64,000 bases of DNA from Nesterenkonia halophila (GTDB lineage Bacteria; Actinomycetota; Actinomycetes; Actinomycetales; Micrococcaceae): the NCBI RefSeq assembly GCF_009467795.1, contig NZ_WIAX01000013.1, positions 186,001-250,000 on the forward strand, written 5' to 3'. The first letter of the stretch is position 1, and every line of letters begins with the position of its first letter. The notes below the pieces were generated by a model that saw only the letters and a program-made list of their open reading frames with translations, was not told the origin of the DNA and searched no databases. Position numbers and translations under genes: made by a program. Positions 7,456 to 15,617 of the stretch are shown here, one piece after another.

Positions 7456-9356
7456 GCCGACGGCGAGTCCGTGCGGACCACCTCGAAGGGATCGAAGCGC
7501 ACCGTGATCGTCGCCTGCTCGTCGGCCCAGCGGAAGGAGACCTGCTCGTCGTCGACGACCAGCTCCCGCACGCCGGTCAGCGAAGCGATCTCCTCGGTGC
7601 CGGCGAGTCGGGCGAGCGAGACGAGCACCGCCGAACCCTCGACGTCGGCGCGCACTGCCGGGATCGCGACCCACGGCGCGAAGGCCGTGCCCGCCGGCGA
7701 GGTCAGCCGCTCCTCGTCCTCCCAGCCGTGCAGTCCGCGCAGCTCGGAGCGCAGCTCGCCGGCCGGGTCCACCGCCCAGCCGGCGTGCCGGACCTTGACC
7801 GGATGCGCCGCGTCGACCACCCGGTCGATGCGGACCTCCTCGGCGCCGCGGACGACGACGACCGACTCCACCCGCAGCCCCGGCAGGGCCGCCATGCCGG
7901 CGGAGAAGATCGGCCGGTGCCAGGATCCCGCCCAGGCCCAGCCGCCCCCGCCGCCGGCGCCCAGCGGGTGGATGCGCCGTCGGACGCTGCGCTGACCGCG
8001 GAACTGCACCGAGACATGGTTGTCGGCGACCTCGCCCCTCGCCGTCGGCCCGGTGCTGGTCGAGTAGGCCAGCCGCGCGTAGAGCGGGTCCTCGTCGCCG
8101 GGCTCCTCACCCTGGTGCGGCCGCACATGGTCGCTGCCATGGTTGTGCACCCGCACGACGCCGTCGTCGCGCGTGGTCTGCACCGCCCAGCCGGTCGGCT
8201 CCATGCCGAAGGCGAGGTCCTCGCGCTCGATCGGGCGCTCGGTCTCGGTCGCGCGCCACAGCTCCGAGTCTTCACCGAGCAGCAGCGCGACGAAGGCCTT
8301 CGACGCCCACAGCGGCGAAGCCGGTCCGGAGTATGACTGCACCGTCGCGGCGTGCGGACCGTGCCAGCCGAGGCTGAGCAGGCCGTCCTCGCCGATGCTG
8401 CCGCGGTCCAGGAAGTAGCGCAGCGAGGAGTTCAGCACCCGCTTCGACTCTCCCGGATCCATCGGCGTGTCACCGGTCAGCGCGCCGAGCCCGACGGCGG
8501 TGGAGGCGGCGAAGCGGTAGGTCAGCGAGCGGCCGAGATGCAGCGGGGCGCCGTCGGCGCCGAAGAGGTGCCGGACCTCCTGCAGGTGCTCCTCGAGCCG
8601 CGAGCCGTGCACGCCGGAGGCTCCGCGCAGGTGGTCGTCCAGGACCGGGTAGAAGTGCAGCGCCCACCCGTTGTAGTGGTCGAAGGAGCGACCATCGCCG
8701 TCGGTGTACCAGCCGTCCCCGCAGTTCCAGGATTCCAGCAGGTCCAGCGCCCGCCGGCGGACGCGGGTGGTCTGCTCGTCGCCGCGGCCGACCGACTCCA
8801 GGAAGCCGGCCACGGTATAGGGGAAGAGGTACCAGTTGTTCGCCGCCGGCAGCGCGTGCAGGGCGCCGGAGAGCCAGCGGGCGACGCCGTCCTGCACCTG
8901 CTCGTCCAGCTGGTCCCAGAGCCAGGGGCGGGTCAGCCGCAGCGACAGCGCCAGGCACGCCGACTCGACCATCGGCTGGCCGCCGGCGTCCACGTCGCGG
9001 ATGGGCAGCCAAGGTTCGGCTCCGGGCTCGTCGGGGCGGGACCCGCCGGCGCGCAGCCCGTCGGCGTAGCGCTCCAGCCAGCCGTGCGGGTCCTCGCCGT
9101 CGGCGCCGGCCACGCGGAAGGCCGCCGCCAGCATGGAGCGGGCGAAGCCCTCCAGCCCGTCCGACTGCGGGCCGCTGCGCGAGGCCCGCCCGGGCAGGTT
9201 CAGATGCGCGCGGCCCGGACTCGCCCAGTGCCAGGCGGATCCGACCAGATGATCGGCCACTGCGACCCAGTGGTCCCGGGTGAAGCCGGTGTACGGGCTC
9301 GCCGCGAAGTCCTCGGCGGGCAGCTCGATCAGATGTGCGGCGTCTCGTGCGGTCAT
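7452..9356 (-). CDS. DUF2264 domain protein
   Basis: A 634-residue protein with the DUF2264 hallmarks: SPYTGFTRDHWVAVADHL near residue 20, DGLEGFARSM near 67, and the stretch NWYLFPYTVAGFLESVGR. The family is predicted to adopt an alpha/alpha-barrel fold and often sits in plant-polysaccharide utilisation loci; its reaction is not established to my knowledge. There is no signal peptide, so it should act in the cytoplasm on an imported oligosaccharide. A purine-rich ribosome-binding site (AGGGGGAG) lies directly before the ATG. The following serine hydrolase overlaps its stop codon. Confidence 0.8.
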   Translation of the reverse strand: MTARDAAHLIELPAEDFAASPYTGFTRDHWVAVADHLVGSAWHWASPGRAHLNLPGRASRSGPQSDGLEGFARSMLAAAFRVAGADGEDPHGWLERYADGLRAGGSRPDEPGAEPWLPIRDVDAGGQPMVESACLALSLRLTRPWLWDQLDEQVQDGVARWLSGALHALPAANNWYLFPYTVAGFLESVGRGDEQTTRVRRRALDLLESWNCGDGWYTDGDGRSFDHYNGWALHFYPVLDDHLRGASGVHGSRLEEHLQEVRHLFGADGAPLHLGRSLTYRFAASTAVGLGALTGDTPMDPGESKRVLNSSLRYFLDRGSIGEDGLLSLGWHGPHAATVQSYSGPASPLWASKAFVALLLGEDSELWRATETERPIEREDLAFGMEPTGWAVQTTRDDGVVRVHNHGSDHVRPHQGEEPGDEDPLYARLAYSTSTGPTARGEVADNHVSVQFRGQRSVRRRIHPLGAGGGGGWAWAGSWHRPIFSAGMAALPGLRVESVVVVRGAEEVRIDRVVDAAHPVKVRHAGWAVDPAGELRSELRGLHGWEDEERLTSPAGTAFAPWVAIPAVRADVEGSAVLVSLARLAGTEEIASLTGVRELVVDDEQVSFRWADEQATITVRFDPFEVVRTDSPSA

Positions 9357-9739
9357 CTCCCCCTGCTCCCTTTCATGTCATGCGCATCTGCCCCTCCGCC
9401 GCGCGGACGCGACCGACGACGGGCCTTCCGTCAGCCTTCCGCACCGGCGCCGATGAGGGAAGACCCTCGGTGGGATCGTTCCGAGTCCGGGCGGAGCTGC
9501 CCGCCGGTTCTCCCCGCCCAGCTGGACGGGGTCGCCGATCCGCCCCGTCGTGTTCAGGCGGCCTCGTCCAACTGGACGGGGCCGGAGAAACACGACGGGG
9601 CCAGACGGTCACGGCCCGACGCGCGGAGCAGGAGCACCGATCGGTCCCGCCCAACTGGACGGGGAACACCGGCCGAGCCCGCCCGATACCCACCCGATCC
9701 CTGCCAGAACCGCACGACAGCGGCGACGACGGCGGCGGG
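9357..9739. other. Intergenic region with dispersed short repeats, no gene seen
   Basis: The first bases upstream of the DUF2264 gene include the palindrome ATGCGCAT (9380-9387). From 9513 onward the region carries three versions of a CC(A/G)CTGGACGGGG motif (9513-9531, 9566-9581, 9646-9674) and an inverted pair CCCCGTCGTGT (9543-9553) / ACACGACGGGG (9590-9600). Reading frames through it lack start signals and coding character. Confidence 0.6.
9646..9674 (+). repeat. Dispersed repeat, copy 1
   Basis: A 29-base element beginning CCCGCCCAACTGGACGG; 28 of 29 bases are identical to 11934-11962. Partial copies lie at 9513-9531 and 9566-9581. Confidence 0.65.
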
Positions 9740-9865
9740 CGTTCGGAGCTCATCGCCTCGCTGATCTTCCTGGCGACCGCAGTCGGCGCCGTCGCCTGGG
9801 ATCGCTTCGTCGGCTTCGTCCAGATCGACGGGACTCCGGTGCCGCTGCTCTCCCCGGAACCGTGA
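9740..9865 (+). other. Possible small membrane-protein reading frame, start unresolved
   Basis: The frame ending at TGA 9863-9865 encodes a plausible membrane segment (ELIASLIFLATAVGAVAW) and a short tail, and ends three bases before the GTG of the next membrane-protein gene. No ATG, GTG or TTG with a ribosome-binding site was found in frame just upstream, where the short repeats begin. It may be the remnant of a gene whose 5' end was replaced by the repeat region. Confidence 0.3.
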
Positions 9866-9868
9866 CCC

Positions 9869-10177
9869 GTGTGGTTCTTGCTCCCTCCGGCCGTCCTCGC
9901 CGCGGCGGCCCTCGCCGTCGCCCTGCACCGGTCGAGAGGCTGGACCCGCCCCCTGGCGGCGACGAACACCTTGCTGTCCGCCTTCCTCGCCGGCACCGTC
10001 CTGGCGCTACTCGCCGACGACTCCCTGCTGAACACGGAAGCCTTCGAACTCCTCGCCGAGGACGAGAGCTCGGCACGCACGACGGTCGTCGTCGGCGCGG
10101 CGCTGGGAACGGTCGTGATCTCCGGCTGGAGCATCCTCGACGGCTGGAGGAAGGCTCGGAGCCGCACCAGGCGATGA
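9869..10177 (+). CDS. Small integral membrane protein, unknown function
   Basis: A 102-residue protein starting with GTG. Three hydrophobic stretches are visible: residues 2-19, about 29-50 and about 70-89, followed by a basic tail (RKARSRTRR), suggesting a cytoplasmic C-terminus. No domain is recognised. It directly follows another apparent membrane frame (9740-9865) and is convergent with the lipoprotein gene ending at 10231. There is no good Shine-Dalgarno sequence, so translation may depend on the upstream frame. Confidence 0.55.
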   Translation: MWFLLPPAVLAAAALAVALHRSRGWTRPLAATNTLLSAFLAGTVLALLADDSLLNTEAFELLAEDESSARTTVVVGAALGTVVISGWSILDGWRKARSRTRR

Positions 10178-10230
10178 CACCGGCACGACGTCGGCCTCTC
10201 CGCCGCCACCGCCCACCGCGTCGTACCTGG

Positions 10231-11529
10231 CTACTGCAGCTCGGCCTCCATCTCGGCATACATCGCCTCGGCCGCCTCGGCCGGAGACTGCCGCCCGAAG
10301 AGCACCTCGTCCTGGTAGCGGTAGAGGATCTCCTGGAACGTCGAGCCGCCCTTCGCCGGCACCGGCTCGGGCGGGCCGAGCTCGTCCTCGATGTCGGCGA
10401 TGTACTCGGCCACCGCCTGCTGCGGCCCCTCGAGCTGCTCGGTGATCTGCTCGCGGATCTCTGTATTCGGCGGGATCCCGCGCTCGGTCATCTCGATCTC
10501 GGCGGCCTCCTGCGAGTTCACGAAGAAGTCGATGAACTCCTGCGCCTCCTCAGGGTGCTCGGTGTCCGCACTGGCCGAGAGGAACATCGAGGACTTGTAC
10601 CAGGGCGCGGCCCCGTGCTCGCCGCCCTCCGGGCTCGGGAAGCGCAGCAGCCGCAGCTCGGTGCCGACCGCCTCGCTCAGCGCCACGGTCTGATTGGACC
10701 ACCAGGCGCGCATGGCGACGTCGCCGCTGGTGGTCAGCGAGTCGTCCGGCCCGACGCCGTGGTCCTCGGCCAGCGCCGACGCCGACGGCGTCGCCCCGGC
10801 GTCGAGGAGCTCCTGAATGTAGGCGAAGTACTCCTCGGCGTCGGCGGGCTCGTACCCGAGCTCACCCTCCTCGGTGCTCAGATGCTTGCCGTGCTGGCGC
10901 AGCCAGGTCTGGAACCCGCCGGTCTCGTCGAAGCCGCCCGCACCCCAGGAGCTGTCGAGATTCTCCGACAGCTCGACGGCGACATCCTGGTACTCCTGCC
11001 AGGTCCAGCTGGTGTCGTCGGGCATCTCGACGCCGGCCTCGGTGAAGTGGTCCGGGTTCGCCAGCATCACGAAGGCATTGATGCCGATGGTGATGCCGTA
11101 CTGGGAACCGTCGGCCTGGCCGTTCTGCACCACCGACTCGTCCATCTGCGAGACGTCGACGTCGGCCAGATCCAGCAGGGCGCCGCGGTCGGCGTACTCG
11201 CGCAGGTACAGCTCGTCCATCTGCATGATGTCCGGGGCGTCGCCGCCGGCGGTCTGCGTGGCGAGCTGGTCCCAGTAGCCGTCCCAGGGTCCGTAGCGCC
11301 CCTCGACGGTGATGTCCGGGTGCTCCTCCTCGAAGGCGTCGATGATGTCCTGGGTGTTCTGGTGACGCGTGTCCGAGCCCCACCAGCCGAACTCGAGGGT
11401 GACACCCTCGCCGTCGCCCCCACCTCCGTCGCCGCCCCCGCCGCAGGCGGTCAGCAGCAGGGCCGTCGCCAGTCCGGAGGCGGTGAGGATCCTGGTGCGG
11501 CCCCGGCGGGCCGTGCGGACGGGTTCCAT
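10231..11529 (-). CDS. Sugar-binding lipoprotein (paralogue 3 of 3)
   Basis: A 432-residue solute-binding lipoprotein with basic leader (RTARRGRTR), hydrophobic core, lipobox LTAC, a Gly/Asp linker, and the fold starting LEFGWWGSDTRHQNT. The ATG at 11529 is chosen because GAGGGGAG lies just upstream; longer in-frame starts run into the promoter. It is a close paralogue of the proteins at 2848-4122 and 4373-5662, and like them has no adjacent permease or ATPase gene. Three near-copies with no dedicated transporter suggest alternative receptors sharing one membrane channel. Confidence 0.87.
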   Translation of the reverse strand: MEPVRTARRGRTRILTASGLATALLLTACGGGGDGGGGDGEGVTLEFGWWGSDTRHQNTQDIIDAFEEEHPDITVEGRYGPWDGYWDQLATQTAGGDAPDIMQMDELYLREYADRGALLDLADVDVSQMDESVVQNGQADGSQYGITIGINAFVMLANPDHFTEAGVEMPDDTSWTWQEYQDVAVELSENLDSSWGAGGFDETGGFQTWLRQHGKHLSTEEGELGYEPADAEEYFAYIQELLDAGATPSASALAEDHGVGPDDSLTTSGDVAMRAWWSNQTVALSEAVGTELRLLRFPSPEGGEHGAAPWYKSSMFLSASADTEHPEEAQEFIDFFVNSQEAAEIEMTERGIPPNTEIREQITEQLEGPQQAVAEYIADIEDELGPPEPVPAKGGSTFQEILYRYQDEVLFGRQSPAEAAEAMYAEMEAELQ

Positions 11530-11544
11530 AGGTGCTCCCCTCGT

Positions 11545-11589
11545 CATGATGCGTGCTCTCATCATGATGTGAGGCGCATCACACGTCAA
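11545..11589 (-). promoter_or_regulatory. Promoter with overlapping inverted repeat
   Basis: On the minus strand TTGACG (11589-11584), a 17-base spacer and CATGAT (11566-11561) make a reasonable sigma-70-type promoter for the lipoprotein gene. A CATGATG / CATCATG inverted repeat (11545-11551 and 11560-11566, eight-base spacer) overlaps the -10 element and is a candidate repressor site. Confidence 0.45.
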
Positions 11590-11634
11590 CGGGGTCGGAC
11601 CGCCGGACGGAAACCGCTCGCCGCACCCAGGGCG

Positions 11635-11784
11635 TCACACCCCGTCCGCACCGGCAGTCGAGGATCGTCGGACGACGCGCGCATAGCTCCACCACAGCGA
11701 CGCCAGCAACACGACCACCGCCGCAGGGACGAACCAGACGAGATAGCCGTCGCCTGTCGCATGACCCCCTCTCCCGTCATTCAT
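11635..11784 (-). CDS. 49-residue single-pass membrane protein, unknown
   Basis: From the ATG at 11784 the frame gives a short polar, Gly-rich N-terminus, one strong hydrophobic segment (YLVWFVPAAVVVLLASLWW) and a basic stretch (ARVVRR) before a short tail. This is a normal topology for a small membrane protein. It lies upstream of and in the same direction as the lipoprotein gene, 105 bases away. The ribosome-binding site is weak, so the gene could be real and low-expressed or could be chance. No family is recognised. Confidence 0.45.
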   Translation of the reverse strand: MNDGRGGHATGDGYLVWFVPAAVVVLLASLWWSYARVVRRSSTAGADGV

Positions 11785-11933
11785 CGGCCTGATCGCAGGA
11801 CCCCTCGATGCCCCGCGCGGGAGGGCGCCACCCCCTCCCCGAAAGCTCGACCCCGCGCTCCCCGTGCAGCTTCCGGCGCCTCACCCAACAGGAGGGGGAA
11901 GACGCAACACCACGGGGCGGATCGCCCCCCCCC

Positions 11934-11962
11934 CCCGCCCAACTGGACGGCGAACACCGGCC
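11934..11962 (+). repeat. Dispersed repeat, copy 2
   Basis: Differs at one base from 9646-9674. It follows a run of 12 or more C bases and an ACACCACGGGGCGGATCG stretch (11907-11924). That stretch also has a counterpart, inverted, at 9536-9553. Confidence 0.65.
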
Positions 11963-11973
11963 CCCGCCGCAGT

Positions 11974-12990
11974 TCAGTCCCGCCGGGTGCTCTCGCGCAG
12001 CACCGGCGTGCCCTCGACGACGGTCCAGCGGTCGGCGTCGCCGTTGTGCAGCGTCATCACCGCGGTCATCCGCCCGATCTCCTCCAGCGGCAGGCGCACC
12101 GTGGTGATCGTCGGACTCTGGTCGGCCAGCGTGGGGATGTCGTCGAAGCCGGCCAGGGCGATGTCCTCGGGCACACGCATCCCGGCCTCGCGCACAGCCG
12201 CCAGCGCACCCAGCGCCATGACGTCAGAGACGCAGAACAGGCACAGCGGCCCCGCGTCCGGCCCGCCGACCGCGCCGGAGCGGATCAGCTCGCTCATCAG
12301 GAAGTAGCCGCCGTCCCGGCTGAACGCCCCGTGGTGGACCGCCTCCGGCTGCACCCCGGCGGCACGCAGCTTGGAGATGAACCCCGCCGTGCGCTGGGCG
12401 GCGGTGGTCAGCTGTTCCTCGCCGGCGAAGATCACGAACCGCCGATGTCCAAGCTTGAGCAGCTCGCCGGCCAGCGCCGCCGCGGACCCGTCGTTGTCGA
12501 TGCGCACACCCCCGGCATTGCTCAGCGGCTGACCGATCATGGCCACTTTGCCGCCGTTGTCCTGATAGGTCTCCAGCACCTTCTGCAGCGCCGCGTCGTC
12601 GGCCAGCCCGCGGGAGCCGGCCAGCATGATCGCGTCGGTGCGATAGGACATGAAGGTGCGCACCGCCTCGACCTCGGCCTCGGCCTCGCGCTCGGTGGAG
12701 GCCAGCATCAGCTGAACCCCGGACCCGGCCAGACCACGCTGGGCCCCGCGGGCGATCGAGGAGAAGTACGGATCGGCGATGTCATGGACGATCAGCCCGG
12801 TGAGCCCCGCGCTGGAGCGTGCAAGCGCTTGCGCCTGCGCGTTCGGGAAGTAGCCGAGCTCGTCGGCGGCGGCGCGCACCCGCTCCGCGACCGCCGGATT
12901 CGGCCGGCGCGAGGATCCGTTGAGGACACGGGACGCCGTGGACTGCGAGACGCCGGCGGCCTTGGCGACGTCGGCCAGGCGGACTGCCAT
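11974..12990 (-). CDS. LacI-family transcriptional repressor
   Basis: A 338-residue LacI/GalR protein. The N-terminal helix-turn-helix and hinge are canonical (VRLADVAKAAGVSQSTASRVLNG, then QALARSSAGLTGLIV), followed by a two-lobed sugar-binding domain ending AGFDDIPTLADQSPTITTVRLP. TAGGAG precedes the ATG. It is divergent from the 13-20 kb catabolic operon. A TGGAAAGCG-n-ATTCC site lies in the shared promoter region and is a likely operator. Similar sites precede the permease operon (30.2 kb) and one binding-protein gene (5.75 kb), so this protein may control them all. Confidence 0.9.
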   Translation of the reverse strand: MAVRLADVAKAAGVSQSTASRVLNGSSRRPNPAVAERVRAAADELGYFPNAQAQALARSSAGLTGLIVHDIADPYFSSIARGAQRGLAGSGVQLMLASTEREAEAEVEAVRTFMSYRTDAIMLAGSRGLADDAALQKVLETYQDNGGKVAMIGQPLSNAGGVRIDNDGSAAALAGELLKLGHRRFVIFAGEEQLTTAAQRTAGFISKLRAAGVQPEAVHHGAFSRDGGYFLMSELIRSGAVGGPDAGPLCLFCVSDVMALGALAAVREAGMRVPEDIALAGFDDIPTLADQSPTITTVRLPLEEIGRMTAVMTLHNGDADRWTVVEGTPVLRESTRRD

Positions 12991-13012
12991 GGAACAGCTC
13001 CTACTGTGACTG

Positions 13013-13056
13013 TTGACACACTCTTCCCGGCGAGTCTACCCTGGAAAGCGCATTCC
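13013..13056 (+). promoter_or_regulatory. Promoter and LacI-type operator of the 13-20 kb operon
   Basis: TTGACA (13013-13018) and TCTACC (13035-13040), 16 bases apart, form a promoter-like pair. Directly downstream, TGGAAAGCGCATTCC (13042-13056) is a CG-centred near-palindrome sharing TGGAAAGCG with the 30.2 kb operator, placed where a repressor would block transcription start. Confidence 0.5.
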
Positions 13057-13110
13057 GGCATTATCGCCGCGACGACCGCATCGAGATCCACCTGTCAGGA
13101 GTCCTGTCAC

Positions 13111-14277
13111 ATGTCTGAACCCCGCGTCCTTCGCATCGCCATGAACGGCATCACCGGCCGGATGGGCTATCGCCAGCACCTGCTGCGCTCGATCCTCCCC
13201 ATCCGCGACCAGGGAGGCATCGAACTGCCGGACGGCTCCAAGGTCACCGTCGAGCCGATCCTGGTCGGCCGCCGCGAGGACAAGATCCGCGAGCTCGCCG
13301 CGAAGCACGACGTCGAGCACTACACCACCGACCTCGACGGCATCATCCAGGACCCCAGCGTGGACATCGTCTTCGACGCCTCGATGACCTCGCTGCGCCA
13401 CCAGACGCTGTCGGCGGCGATCGCCGCGGGCAAGCACCTCTTCACCGAGAAGCCCACCGCCGAGACCCTCGACGGCGCCGTCGACCTCGCACAGAAGGCC
13501 TCGGCCGCGGGAGTCACCGCCGGCGTCGTCCACGACAAGCTCTACCTGCCGGGCCTGATCAAGCTGCGCCGACTGGTCGACGAGGGCTTCTTCGGCCGGA
13601 TCCTCTCGCTGCGCGGCGAGTTCGGCTACTGGGTCTTCGAGGGCGAGCACCAGGAGGCCCAGCGGCCGTCGTGGAACTACCGGCTGGCCGACGGCGGCTC
13701 GATGACCACGGACATGTACTGCCACTGGAACTACGTGCTCGAGGGCATCGTCGGGACGGTCAAGTCGGTCACCTCGCGCACCGCCACCCACATCCCGCAG
13801 CGCTGGGACGAGAAGGGCGAGCGCTACGACGCCGACGCCGACGACGCCGCCTACGGCATCTTCGACCTGGAGACCCCGGACGGCGACGACGTCGTCGGTC
13901 AGATCAATTCCTCCTGGGCGGTGCGCGTCCACCGCGACGAGCTCGTCGAATTCCAGGTCGACGGCACGCACGGCTCGGCGGTCGCCGGCCTGCAGAAGTG
14001 CGTCGCCCAGCAGCGCGCCCACACCCCCAAGCCGGTCTGGAACCCCGACCTGCCGGTGACCGAGTCCTTCCGCGACCAGTGGATGGAGGTCCCGGACAAC
14101 GCCACCTTCGACAACGGCTTCAAGGCCCAGTGGGAGGAGTTCCTGGCCGACGTCGTCGCCGGCCGCGAGCACCGCTTCGGCCTGCTCTCCGCCGCCCGCG
14201 GCGTGCAGCTGGCCGAGCTGGGCCTGCAGTCCGCCGCCGAACGCCGCACCGTCGACATCCCGGAGATCACCCTGTGA
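13111..14277 (+). CDS. Gfo/Idh/MocA-family oxidoreductase
   Basis: A 388-residue NAD(P)-dependent dehydrogenase. The N-terminal Rossmann region starts LRIAMNGITGRMGYRQHLLRS; the TGRMG loop is reminiscent of dihydrodipicolinate reductase. The conserved EKPTAE motif follows near residue 113, then a C-terminal alpha/beta substrate domain. The ATG at 13111 is preceded by CAGGAG. It is the first gene of an operon in which the next start codon overlaps its stop. Such enzymes oxidise or reduce sugar hydroxyls; the substrate here is unknown. The DUF993 and isomerase partners suggest a specialised sugar-acid pathway. Confidence 0.8.
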   Translation: MSEPRVLRIAMNGITGRMGYRQHLLRSILPIRDQGGIELPDGSKVTVEPILVGRREDKIRELAAKHDVEHYTTDLDGIIQDPSVDIVFDASMTSLRHQTLSAAIAAGKHLFTEKPTAETLDGAVDLAQKASAAGVTAGVVHDKLYLPGLIKLRRLVDEGFFGRILSLRGEFGYWVFEGEHQEAQRPSWNYRLADGGSMTTDMYCHWNYVLEGIVGTVKSVTSRTATHIPQRWDEKGERYDADADDAAYGIFDLETPDGDDVVGQINSSWAVRVHRDELVEFQVDGTHGSAVAGLQKCVAQQRAHTPKPVWNPDLPVTESFRDQWMEVPDNATFDNGFKAQWEEFLADVVAGREHRFGLLSAARGVQLAELGLQSAAERRTVDIPEITL

Positions 14278-15617
14278 GCACCACGAGCACCGAGAACAGC
14301 ACCAGCACCAGCATCCAGCTGCCCACGCTGACCCTGCCGACGCCCGAGGGCGGCACGGTCGAGCACACGATGACCGGCCAGACCGATCCGCGCGTCGGCG
14401 AGTTCACCCGCCCGAGCGAGCCGCTGAGCTCGCGGGTGGTCTACGCCGCCGCCCACGTGGTCCCGCGCATGGACGCCGAGAACGTCCCCGGCGCTCCGGC
14501 GGCGCCGGACTGGGAGGCCACGCTGGCCTATCGCCACGAGCTGTGGTCCTACGGCCTGGGCGTCGCCGACGCGATGGACACCGCCCAGCGCGGCATGGGT
14601 CTGGACTGGGCGGCGACGCAGGAGCTGATCCGCCGCTCGGCCGCCGAGGCCGCCCGCGTCGTCGAGTCCGGCACCTACCCGGCGCTGGCCGGAAAGTCGG
14701 TGCGCGACCTCATCGCCTGCGGCGCCGGCACCGACCAGCTGGACCCCGCCGACGTCGAGCCCGGCGGCGCCGGTCTGGACGCCGTCCGGGCCGCGTACCG
14801 CGAGCAGCTGCAGGTCGTCCAGGGCTCCGGGGCCAAGACGATCCTGATGGCCTCCCGCGCCCTGGCGAAGGTCGCCGCCGGTCCGCAGGACTACCTCGCC
14901 GTCTACGGCGAGCTGCTGGCCGAGGCCGAGCAGCCGGTCATCCTGCACTGGCTGGGTCCGATGTTCGACCCGGCACTGGCCGGCTACTGGGGCTCCGACG
15001 ACGTCGCCGCGGCCACCGAGACGTTCCTCGAGCTGATCGGTTCACATCCGACGAAGGTCGACGGCGTGAAGGTCTCGCTGCTCGACGCCGAGCACGAGAA
15101 GCGGCTGCGCGCCCGGCTGCCGGAGGGTGTGCGGCTCTACACCGGCGACGACTTCAACTATCCGGAGCTGATCGACGGCGAGGAGCAGGGTGCCGACGGC
15201 TGGCAGCAGTCCGACGCGCTGCTGGGCATCTTCGCGGCGATCTACCCGGCGGCCTCCACGGCGATCCAGGCCTACGACGCCGGCGACGCCGAGCGCGGCC
15301 GGGCGATCCTGGACTCCACCCGGGAGCTGGGTCGGCACATCTTCGCCCACCCGACGATCTACTACAAGACCGGGGTGGCGTTCCTGTCCTGGCTCAACGG
15401 TCACCAGAACGGCTTCCAGCTGGTCGGCGGGCTGCACGCCGGCCGCTCGCTGCCGCATCTGGCCCGGATCTTCGTCCTCGCCGACGCCGCCGGGCTGCTC
15501 CCCGACCCGCAGCTGGCCGCCGAGCGGATGCGCGCGGCGCTGATCGTCGGCGGCGTCGACCCCGACGGCGCCGCGGGCACCGGCAGCACCAGCGGTACAG
15601 AAGGAGGCGCCCGATGA
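14274..15617 (+). CDS. DUF993 family protein (aldolase-like TIM barrel)
   Basis: A 447-residue protein starting at a GTG that overlaps the previous stop (GTGA). It has a low-complexity Ser/Thr N-terminus followed by a DUF993 region, which is related to the dihydrodipicolinate synthase/aldolase class I superfamily. Recognisable stretches include VILHWLGPMFDPALAGYWG, the Lys-containing segment HPTKVDGVKVSLLD and FAHPTIYYKTGVAFLSWLNGH. I cannot assign the Schiff-base lysine with certainty. The product is probably a lyase or aldolase working between the flanking dehydrogenase and isomerase. Confidence 0.7.
   Translation: MSTTSTENSTSTSIQLPTLTLPTPEGGTVEHTMTGQTDPRVGEFTRPSEPLSSRVVYAAAHVVPRMDAENVPGAPAAPDWEATLAYRHELWSYGLGVADAMDTAQRGMGLDWAATQELIRRSAAEAARVVESGTYPALAGKSVRDLIACGAGTDQLDPADVEPGGAGLDAVRAAYREQLQVVQGSGAKTILMASRALAKVAAGPQDYLAVYGELLAEAEQPVILHWLGPMFDPALAGYWGSDDVAAATETFLELIGSHPTKVDGVKVSLLDAEHEKRLRARLPEGVRLYTGDDFNYPELIDGEEQGADGWQQSDALLGIFAAIYPAASTAIQAYDAGDAERGRAILDSTRELGRHIFAHPTIYYKTGVAFLSWLNGHQNGFQLVGGLHAGRSLPHLARIFVLADAAGLLPDPQLAAERMRAALIVGGVDPDGAAGTGSTSGTEGGAR

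Noticed and set aside
9335-9742. Frame upstream of the small membrane segment at 9740-9865 treated as part of the same protein
   Set aside because: The sequence runs through the dispersed repeats, lacks a ribosome-binding site and is Arg/Pro/Gly-rich without structure. Only the last hydrophobic part looks protein-like.
12818-12835. CAAGCGCTTGC palindrome inside the LacI gene considered as an operator
   Set aside because: It lies within the coding sequence for QALAR in the hinge helix, where this codon pattern is common in LacI genes.
9550-14277. Very long plus-strand open frame of more than 1,500 codons
   Set aside because: Only its last part (13111-14277) is a gene with a ribosome-binding site and family motifs. 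The rest is antisense to a lipoprotein and a LacI gene and is open because GC-rich codons rarely form stops.
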